Part shown: positions 1-4,871 of the stretch, one piece after another
How the letters are laid out: the number at the start of each line of letters is the position of its first letter
Numbering within the stretch: position 1 is the first letter of the stretch
From: an uncultured Pirellulaceae bacterium
Lineage (GTDB): Bacteria; Planctomycetota; Planctomycetia; Pirellulales; Pirellulaceae
Length of the DNA stretch: 6,355 nt
Assembly (NCBI GenBank): GCA_934255105.1
Contig: CAKQNH010000290.1
Coordinates: 1-6,355, forward strand
Direction: 5' to 3'
Made by a program: the position numbers and the translations under genes
Notes under the pieces: model-generated
Seen by the model: the letters and a program-made list of their open reading frames with translations, nothing else
Told to the model about the DNA's origin: nothing
The model's database searches: none

Positions 1-490
1 TGCCGACCTTTCCAGCACGACGCCGTTGGTCGATCAAATCGACGCGATCCTGGGGGTTCCAGAGGTCGATTGCGGCGTGGACGCCGTGGGCTACGAAGCG
101 CATGGGCTGGGCGAGCATAGCCAGGAAGAACGCCCAGAGGCGGCGTTGAATTCAATGATCGACGTGGTTCGCTCAGGTGGTGCCATTGGCATTCTCGGAA
201 TCTATGTGGGCAGAGATCCCGGTAGTCCACATCCTCGAGCCCAGAGCGGGATGCTCGACTTTACTCTAGGTGCGGCGTGGAACAAGTCTTTAACACTGAC
301 TACGGGCTTGGCCCCCGTTCGCAACTATAGCCGTGAATTGATGCAAGCCATCCTGTGGAATCGTATCGACCTTCCCGCGGTGATGAATACCGAGGTCGTA
401 CCGATTCAACAAGCCTCGAACGCATACGCTCAGTTCAGCGCCGGTTCGTCAAAGAAGTTTGTTATCGACCCGAACGAGATGCTGACGTAA
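1..490 (+). CDS. fdhA: Formaldehyde dehydrogenase, glutathione-independent (zinc-dependent ADH family), C-terminal part
   Basis: This is a 5'-truncated gene. The first full codon is base 2 and the TAA stop is at 488-490, leaving 162 residues of a protein usually near 400. The family oxidises formaldehyde to formate with NAD+ and without glutathione, in the cytoplasm. The visible part is the second half of the Rossmann fold plus the end of the catalytic domain. From memory it aligns without large gaps to Pseudomonas putida FDH: ADLS..TPL at the edge, then VDCGVDAVGYEAHG, the family-specific insertion (HSQEERPEAALNSM), GGAIGILGIYV, the LMQAILW segment and the C-terminal KKFVIDP. The zinc-ligand region and the GxGxxG motif lie upstream, outside the window. 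The TTG at 26 is an internal leucine codon, not a start. No frameshift is visible. It converges on the exported-protein gene and probably serves formaldehyde detoxification or C1 metabolism. Another zinc dehydrogenase of the same subfamily is possible but less likely. Confidence 0.9.
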   Translation, partial: ADLSSTTPLVDQIDAILGVPEVDCGVDAVGYEAHGLGEHSQEERPEAALNSMIDVVRSGGAIGILGIYVGRDPGSPHPRAQSGMLDFTLGAAWNKSLTLTTGLAPVRNYSRELMQAILWNRIDLPAVMNTEVVPIQQASNAYAQFSAGSSKKFVIDPNEMLT

Positions 491-553
491 GTTGCGCAAG
501 TATGTGCAAGCTGAACAGGAAAACCGCCTCCAGGAAATTCCGCCACAAGTTAG

Positions 554-568
554 GCGAGTGCGACTCGC
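554..568 (+). terminator. Perfect hairpin downstream of the formaldehyde dehydrogenase gene
   Basis: A 6-bp perfect stem GCGAGT/ACTCGC closes a 3-base loop, 63 bases after the dehydrogenase stop. No T-run follows on either strand, so it is at best a weak intrinsic terminator or an mRNA 3'-end stabiliser. The role is inferred from position only. Confidence 0.35.
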
Positions 569-627
569 GAAACGATGCGAATGCTGTGGGCGGCTGATCG
601 AAAATCGGGGGTTAACGTCTTGCAAGA

Positions 628-746
628 GTAGTCATGCTATGGAAGAAGTAGTCATGCTATGGAAGAAAACGAGTAGGAGTGGTCATGCTACGGAGGAAAA
701 CGGGCAGGAGTGCCCGTTCTACGCAAGGAGAAAACGGGCAGGAGTG
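628..746. repeat. Degenerate tandem repeat, period about 31 bp
   Basis: The array opens with two adjacent identical 20-mers, gtagtcatgctatggaagaa at 628-647 and 648-667. A 31-bp unit starting gtcatgcta at 651-681 is then repeated with four substitutions at 682-712. A third, more diverged 34-bp unit at 713-746 keeps the tail aaaacgggcaggagtg. The units share the order 'gtcatgctaYgga-gaaaacg-gYaggagtg'. Period and sequence differ from the 35-bp arrays elsewhere in the window. There are no unique spacers, so it is not CRISPR. It lies wholly between convergent 3' ends, a position that tolerates repeat growth. Confidence 0.8.
699..718 (-). terminator. Candidate intrinsic terminator of the exported-protein gene
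   Basis: Read on the minus strand, AACGGGCA and TGCCCGTT form a perfect 8-bp GC-rich stem around a CTCC loop, and the stem runs into TTC so that four T's in a row close the 3' side. It lies about 84 bases past the stop codon of the minus-strand gene. On the plus strand the same hairpin could stop read-through from the dehydrogenase, but no T-run follows there. It is embedded in the 31-bp tandem repeat, so it may be a by-product of the repeat. Confidence 0.5.
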
Positions 747-801
747 CGTGCTCGTGCAACGTGTGGCAAGCAATGAAGACACCTAGCATTCGCAAAGGCG
801 T

Positions 802-2790
802 TTACCGCTTGGCGGCGTCCGCACTGCCGAAGCTGAGGGTGCCTTGTGCTTCCGGGTTGTTCGCAGTAGCGTCCAGTGCGCCAACCACGGCTTTCTCTGC
901 ACCTTGTTCGGAAAGCATGACCGCGCCGAACGACCAACCGCTGTCGGTGGTGCGGACGACCAATCCCATCGGCTGCAGGAACTTGGCCACTTGCTCAAAC
1001 GGCGGAAGCTTGTTGCCCTTGAGCGTTTGCGCCTTGCTGCGCATCTCGTCTTGGTTCTGCAGCAAGCGGTCGAGGATGCTGGCCAACATGCTTTGCGATT
1101 CCATTAGCTTGCCTTCGCGGAACAGCTCGTATTGCACCCGGTAGGCCAGACTCGTGCGGACGACCTGCCAGGCACTGCTGTCTTGTTCGCCAAAGTGAGC
1201 GGCCAATGCAGTACTCACACGGCGATAGTCTGGCTCCGTGACAAGTGGGGAATCCGTGCCCGTTTGAGCTTGGGCGATCGCCTCTTGAATCATCTCTACG
1301 TGCGATGCGAACATCAAGTAATCGCCGTAGACAGTGATGGCCCAATTGCTCAACCAAGGTTGCGGCTGATTGTTGGATGCAGCCGGCGGAGCGCCAAAAT
1401 CTCCGCCGAAGTCACTGGCCAGATCGGTAACGGATTCATCATCATGGTGCATGACTTTCCAAATCCCGTGCCCGTTGAAATCGACCGGCTCTGCGTCGGG
1501 TTCGTTCTCCATGGCGCGATCTAGGACCTTAGCCATGGCCGGTGCATTGCTTAGGCGCACGGCGATCAAATTGCGGCGGGAGTCGATGTCCACGGTGCCT
1601 GGTTTGTTGTCGGTCAACGAGTAGATATCGTTGGTGATATGCGGCAGAACTTCCTTTCGAATATCGATTCGTGGACCGTTGGGGTCGACTTTAATACCCT
1701 CGATCACCTCGTGAAAGACGCCTGGGGTGCCGGCTAGCTCATCGACTAGACCTTCGGTTTTCCAGAACGCCTCTTTGGCATTCCAGTTGGTGGCTAAGAA
1801 CGCGGAGATGTTGCTGCCCACAAAATCCGGGACTTCGTGCGAGGCTTGGTTGGGGAAGTCGAGCAGCGCTGCAGCCTTGGGGAGCGGCATGTCGGCTAGT
1901 ACGAAACCGTGATGCGACACGTCCAGCGCATCGAGCCCTAATGAGATCTCACCACACAGGCACTTGATGGCTTCAAAGCCTTGGTTCTGCAATACGGCCA
2001 GCATATCCGCGCTGCTCTTGGAGCGTTTACCAGCGATGGCCCGCAGCACTCTCGCGATGCCCAGCGGGCGAACGAAGTATTCTATTTGAGCGTCGCCGCT
2101 GATTGCCCCTTTTTGGCGTCCAGCCAAGAAGACCGGATCCTGCGCAATGACGTTGCCCGCTACCGCGGCACCTTGGATGCGCGAGATCAGATCCTTGATC
2201 AAACCTTCGTCATCGCACGACAGAAATTGTCCCTTGGTGATGGCATAAAAACCATCATCGGGCAGCAACGCATTAGCTCGTTTGGGAAGCGTGTATTTGG
2301 TGATCTCTACGCCCTGATGGGTCAGCAAGGTCTTGGAGGCTTTGCGGCTCACCAATTCCTGTTCGATCTTGGCCATCAGTTGCGAGTTGGGCCCCGGCGC
2401 GTCGTCGACGTCGGCCAGCAGCGCCATGGCATACGGCTTGCGCGGGGATTGAGGCAGTTCAAACCAAGCGGCGCTAATTTGGCCGGTGGTGAAATCGGCC
2501 AAATCTTCTGGTTTGACATTCAGACGCCAGCCGGCGTCCATGAAGCGTTGCTCGATGGCTTGCCGCTGTTCTTCAAAGAACGGGGCCACAGCCGGATCTT
2601 TAGCCAGGAAGTACAACTGCGTGCGCTCCCATTGCTGAGCCAATTTATCCCCATCGGCAATCCAGACCACCGCCGCTGCGCTGTCCGGAAACAGGTCGTA
2701 GGCTGCCTTGCGTTGTTGGGCAGGCGAAGGACTGGCTAGCCACAGCAGTGCGGCCAGTGCAAAGAACAAATGCCATGATGAGCGGACCAT
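802..2790 (-). CDS. Exported protein of unknown function, DUF3352-like, planctomycete type
   Basis: A 662-residue protein starts with ATG at 2790 and ends with TAA at 804-802. I prefer this start over the upstream in-frame ATG at 2856 because AGGGGAG lies 11 bases before it and because a clean signal peptide then begins at residue 1: MVRSS, a hydrophobic core at about 7-19, and likely cleavage after SPA at residue 24. No second membrane segment is evident, so the product is probably periplasmic or surface-located. Residues 32-75 (LFPDSAAAVVWIADGDKL, a W, then DPAVAPFF) resemble the opening of secreted planctomycete proteins with DUF3352-like lobes. A motif of the form [YW]AIT..G..[LF] near 182-190 recurs near 483-492, suggesting two related lobes. 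Residues 459-478 are a Gly/Pro/Asn/Gln-rich linker. No catalytic motif is recognised. The gene is divergent from the HD gene and appears monocistronic. The coding call is firm, the family link is moderate, and the function is unknown. Confidence 0.88.
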   Translation of the reverse strand: MVRSSWHLFFALAALLWLASPSPAQQRKAAYDLFPDSAAAVVWIADGDKLAQQWERTQLYFLAKDPAVAPFFEEQRQAIEQRFMDAGWRLNVKPEDLADFTTGQISAAWFELPQSPRKPYAMALLADVDDAPGPNSQLMAKIEQELVSRKASKTLLTHQGVEITKYTLPKRANALLPDDGFYAITKGQFLSCDDEGLIKDLISRIQGAAVAGNVIAQDPVFLAGRQKGAISGDAQIEYFVRPLGIARVLRAIAGKRSKSSADMLAVLQNQGFEAIKCLCGEISLGLDALDVSHHGFVLADMPLPKAAALLDFPNQASHEVPDFVGSNISAFLATNWNAKEAFWKTEGLVDELAGTPGVFHEVIEGIKVDPNGPRIDIRKEVLPHITNDIYSLTDNKPGTVDIDSRRNLIAVRLSNAPAMAKVLDRAMENEPDAEPVDFNGHGIWKVMHHDDESVTDLASDFGGDFGAPPAASNNQPQPWLSNWAITVYGDYLMFASHVEMIQEAIAQAQTGTDSPLVTEPDYRRVSTALAAHFGEQDSSAWQVVRTSLAYRVQYELFREGKLMESQSMLASILDRLLQNQDEMRSKAQTLKGNKLPPFEQVAKFLQPMGLVVRTTDSGWSFGAVMLSEQGAEKAVVGALDATANNPEAQGTLSFGSADAAKR

Positions 2791-2801
2791 ATCGAATCGA
2801 T

Positions 2802-2808
2802 CTCCCCT
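2802..2808 (-). promoter_or_regulatory. Ribosome binding site of the exported-protein gene
   Basis: On the minus strand the sequence is AGGGGAG, with 11 bases to the ATG at 2790. It is the only strong purine-rich Shine-Dalgarno sequence I see before any gene in this window. It selects this ATG over the one at 2856, which would add 22 charged, non-signal-like residues. Confidence 0.6.
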
Positions 2809-2887
2809 GTATTTCGTTATCATCCATGTTTTCTTACCGTCCCATAGATCGAACAAAGCGGATCTATCGAAGTAAGTATTGGATGGT

Positions 2888-2893
2888 ATCTTA
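2888..2893 (-). promoter_or_regulatory. Candidate -10 box (TAAGAT) for the exported-protein gene
   Basis: On the minus strand TAAGAT lies within GGTAAGATACC, about 97 bases before the ATG at 2790. It matches TATAAT at four of six positions. No convincing -35 box lies 16-18 bases upstream. It is supported mainly by recurrence of the same GTAAGATA 8-mer at 3060 and 3255 in this spacer. Confidence 0.3.
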
Positions 2894-3039
2894 CCCCAAG
2901 CAGCAATTCGGAGAAAAGGTGTTTAAGGCACCAATTTCCCCAATCCCGTATATTTACGAGGCTCGGCAACTTACCCCATGCTGCCCATTGTGACATTTGG
3001 TTGTATCTGGCAATGGCAAGTCACCAAAGTGGCTGGTTG

Positions 3040-3066
3040 TTGCCGGCTGAATTATTTTCGTAAGAT
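3040..3066 (+). promoter_or_regulatory. Candidate promoter upstream of the 35-bp array, reading toward the HD gene
   Basis: TTGCCG (3040-3045, four of six to TTGACA) and TAAGAT (3061-3066, four of six to TATAAT) are separated by 15 bases, shorter than the usual 16-18. If used, the whole 35-bp array would be transcribed as a leader of about 195 bases before the HD gene. This is a prediction from motif matches only. Confidence 0.3.
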
Positions 3067-3085
3067 AGTCACCTTGCTTGTGAAG

Positions 3086-3260
3086 CGGCTAAAGCCTGGA
3101 CTCTAACGTTGCGCTTGAATCGGCTAAAGCCTGGACTCTAGCGTTGCGCTTGAATCGGCTAAAGCCTAGACTCCAACGTTGCGCTTGAATCGGCTAAAGC
3201 CTAGACTCCAACGTTGCGCTTGAATCGGCTAAAGCCTAGACTCCAACATTTGCAGTAAGA
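3086..3260. repeat. Five-copy 35-bp tandem repeat upstream of the HD gene
   Basis: Units start at 3086, 3121, 3156, 3191 and 3226, exactly 35 bp apart, each opening with cggctaaagcct and closing (copies 1-4) with gttgcgcttgaat. Copies 3 and 4 are identical. Copies 1 and 2 share ctggactct and copies 3-5 share ctagactcc, so two subtypes sit side by side. Copy 5 diverges after ctccaac and runs into agtaagata just before the HD start codon. Each unit contains the short inverted repeat GGCT-AA-AGCC. No unique spacers separate the units, which excludes CRISPR. Because 35 is not a multiple of three, the array is not coding. Similar GGCTAAAGCC repeats are, from memory, frequent in planctomycete spacers, but this cannot be checked here. 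Confidence 0.93.
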
Positions 3261-3262
3261 TA
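3255..3262 (+). promoter_or_regulatory. GTAAGATA box immediately before the HD start codon
   Basis: TAAGAT (3256-3261) ends 7 bases before the ATG at 3269. If it works as a -10 box, transcription would begin at or next to the A of the start codon, giving a leaderless mRNA. This fits the absence of any Shine-Dalgarno sequence here. No good -35 box is found at the expected distance, which falls inside repeat copy 5. Confidence 0.3.
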
Positions 3263-3268
3263 TGCGGC

Positions 3269-4714
3269 ATGGAATCTCATCTCAGTCAAAATTTGTCCCA
3301 CGATCCGGTTCACGGCTACATCGCGTTTGTCGCTCCGCGCGGCGAGGCGGCGGGAGAAGTCTGCGAACGGCAGCTAATAGATCACCCCTGGGTGCAGCGC
3401 ATGCGGCAGATCCGCCAGTTGCAAACGGCCTGGTGGGTTTTCCCGACGGCCGAGCACAGTCGCTTTCAGCACATCCTGGGAGTCATGCACTTGGCCAGCC
3501 AGGCCGTCCATCGGCTCTATCCGTCGTTGCGCGAAGTCGATCCGAGCGTGCCCGACGTGACGGTGGTCGACGGATTGATGCGCATGGCTGGTCTGCTGCA
3601 CGATGTGGGACATGGCCCGTTTGGGCATTTTTTTGATGCACATTTCCTCAGCCGCTTTGGTTTGACTCATGAAAAACTGGGCGCTCAGATCATCGTCGAG
3701 CAACTATCGGGTGTGCTCGAGAGTCTCGCCCGCTCGCCCGCCGGCCCGTTTCCTGAAGGTGTGCGACTGAAAGCCAGCGACATTGCTTGGTTGATTCAAC
3801 GCCCGAGCCAAATTGCCAACCCGCTCGCGGGCTCACATGGAGGGGGCTCAGCGACTGAACACCCCGATGCTCGGCCGCGCTGGATGCACTTGTTGCGCAG
3901 CTTGTTTTGTGGCATCTACACGGTCGACAACATGGATTTCGTGCTCCGCGATGCCTTCATGACGGGTTTAAGTCCGCGCGCGTTTGATCTGCAGCGGATC
4001 TTGCATTACAGCTCGTTCACCACTAGCGGCCTAACGATCCACGATCGCGGTATGCCGGCGCTCGTCCACTTCTTATCGATGAAGGCCGAGCTCTTCCGCA
4101 GTGTCTATTTCCATCGCACCGTTCGCGCGATCGATTTAGAGCTGGCCGAGTTGTTCGACGAGAGCCGTGAGCATCTGTTCCCTGGGAATCCGAGCGACCA
4201 ATTGGAACGCTATCTGGAGTTGACCGAGTTTTCGCTGTTGACCGATGTCAGGCGTTGGCACCGTAGCGACAATCCTCAGCTCGCGCGCATCGGCACGCGT
4301 TGGCAAGCGTGGCTCAACAGGCAGACTCGATGGCAGATGGTGTGCCAACGCAATCTAAGCTTTAGCGAAGGGCAGTCGGAGAATAGCTCCGTCTTCTCGA
4401 GCCCAGACATTCTGAGCCAATGCGTCCGGCAACGATTGCCTGCGGAGCTGAAGAATGTTCCCTTTCGAGTCGATGTGGCGCGGCACATCCACCGTCCACA
4501 CACCGTGGGCGCTACGGCAGGGATGAATTACTATTTCGATTCGTCCGCCGAGCGCATTCGTCCTTTGACAACTCATGGACTTTATCGCAAGCTACCGATT
4601 AGCCATAGCATCGCTAGAATCTACGCAACCGATGTGGAACACGCGACGCTATTTGCTTCGACCCTGGATCAGATCGCCGGATCGCACAGCGAAGACGATT
4701 TGACCAACATGTGA
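3269..4714 (+). CDS. HD-domain phosphohydrolase, SAMHD1/YwfO-type (probable dNTPase)
   Basis: This 481-residue cytoplasmic protein starts with ATG at 3269, chosen because the family's opening DPVHGYI then lies at residues 12-18, and ends in a double stop TGATAA. The metal-binding HD set is visible: R65 and H68 in HSRFQH, H111-D112 in LLHDVGHGPFGH, and the last Asp within YTVDNMDFVLRD (residues 217-228). A HE pair at 134-135 and RSVYFHRTVRAID at 277-289 match the conserved helices of SAMHD1-like and YwfO-like enzymes, which remove triphosphate from dNTPs. Spacing of the first metal ligands agrees with Enterococcus EF1143 (about H66, H110, D111). The usual D.DR.DYL block reads VDNMDF, and a Gly/Pro/His-rich loop at about 185-204 is inserted before it. 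The C-terminal third (about 300-481) has no recognised domain. No ribosome site is seen, and the 35-bp array abuts the start. Family membership is secure; the dNTP substrate is inferred. Confidence 0.9.
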   Translation: MESHLSQNLSHDPVHGYIAFVAPRGEAAGEVCERQLIDHPWVQRMRQIRQLQTAWWVFPTAEHSRFQHILGVMHLASQAVHRLYPSLREVDPSVPDVTVVDGLMRMAGLLHDVGHGPFGHFFDAHFLSRFGLTHEKLGAQIIVEQLSGVLESLARSPAGPFPEGVRLKASDIAWLIQRPSQIANPLAGSHGGGSATEHPDARPRWMHLLRSLFCGIYTVDNMDFVLRDAFMTGLSPRAFDLQRILHYSSFTTSGLTIHDRGMPALVHFLSMKAELFRSVYFHRTVRAIDLELAELFDESREHLFPGNPSDQLERYLELTEFSLLTDVRRWHRSDNPQLARIGTRWQAWLNRQTRWQMVCQRNLSFSEGQSENSSVFSSPDILSQCVRQRLPAELKNVPFRVDVARHIHRPHTVGATAGMNYYFDSSAERIRPLTTHGLYRKLPISHSIARIYATDVEHATLFASTLDQIAGSHSEDDLTNM

Positions 4715-4749
4715 TAAGGGCTCATCATGCTAATTGCTCCTAGCGGTTT

Positions 4750-4766
4750 GGCCAAGACTTTTGGCC
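4750..4766 (+). terminator. Hairpin downstream of the HD gene
   Basis: A perfect 6-bp stem GGCCAA/TTGGCC with a 5-base loop lies 36 bases after the HD stop codon. Only a weak, interrupted T-rich stretch follows, so it is a weak terminator candidate. It supports treating the HD gene and purB as separate transcription units. Confidence 0.4.
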
Positions 4767-4783
4767 TACTTGACGTAGTGAGT

Positions 4784-4853
4784 CCGTTGGGCAGGCGGTT
4801 TAACGAACGCTGCGCGGCCCGTTGGGCACACGGTTTAACGAATGTTGCGAATT
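4784..4853. repeat. Two-copy 35-bp tandem repeat upstream of purB
   Basis: The unit starting ccgttgggca at 4784-4818 is repeated at 4819-4853. The copies share ccgttgggca, cggtttaacgaa and a tgcg near the end, with mismatches elsewhere. The period, 35 bp, equals that of the array at 3086, but the sequence is different. The repeat ends about 18 bases before the purB ATG, so it lies in the purB leader or promoter region. Confidence 0.75.
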
Positions 4854-4871
4854 TCAAACTTAAGAGACACC

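Larger units (their letters stand above)
491..801. other. Convergent intergenic spacer without a credible gene
   Basis: These 311 bases separate the 3' ends of the dehydrogenase (plus) and the exported-protein gene (minus). They hold the hairpin at 554-568, the tandem repeat at 628-746 and the terminator-like hairpin at 699-718. An open frame starting with TTG at 492 runs to 776, but its second half is translated repeat, it has no start signal and its composition is rich in Arg, Cys and Lys. I do not consider it a gene. The non-repetitive stretch at about 520-600 could belong to a dispersed intergenic repeat family, which needs other loci from the same genome to test. Confidence 0.7.
2791..3268. 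other. Divergent intergenic region between the exported-protein and HD genes
   Basis: This 478-base spacer must hold the promoters of both flanking divergent genes. It contains the minus-strand ribosome site, three copies of GTAAGATA (2887-2894 minus, 3060-3067 plus, 3255-3262 plus) and the 35-bp tandem array. The unique part at about 2900-3060 is less GC-rich than the genes. It has a small inverted repeat GGTG/CACC (2918-2932) and a possible longer fold pairing GGCAA near 3015 with TTGCC near 3040. I see no tRNA, small ORF or recognisable RNA gene. Confidence 0.6.

Noticed and set aside
492..776. Open frame of 94 codons after the dehydrogenase
   Set aside because: It starts with TTG directly after the stop, has no ribosome site, and its latter half is translated tandem repeat with a biased Arg/Lys/Cys composition.
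1981..2739. 252-codon open frame on the plus strand
   Set aside because: It lies wholly antisense to the exported-protein gene. Its translation has no recognisable family or start signal, and the minus-strand frame has a signal peptide and ribosome site.
2791..2856. Upstream start of the exported protein at 2856
   Set aside because: It would put 22 mostly charged residues before the signal peptide and has no Shine-Dalgarno sequence, while ATG 2790 has AGGGGAG in place.
2900..3060. Possible small RNA or tRNA in the divergent spacer
   Set aside because: No cloverleaf, T-loop motif or strong terminator is visible; only short inverted repeats that could occur by chance.
3086..3260. Possible CRISPR array
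   Set aside because: The copies are contiguous 35-bp units with no unique spacers between repeats, and no cas genes are nearby. It is a plain tandem repeat.
4842..4871. TTG start of purB at 4842
   Set aside because: The ten extra residues are encoded by repeat and spacer sequence and are not part of the family; ATG 4872 fits the known N-terminus.
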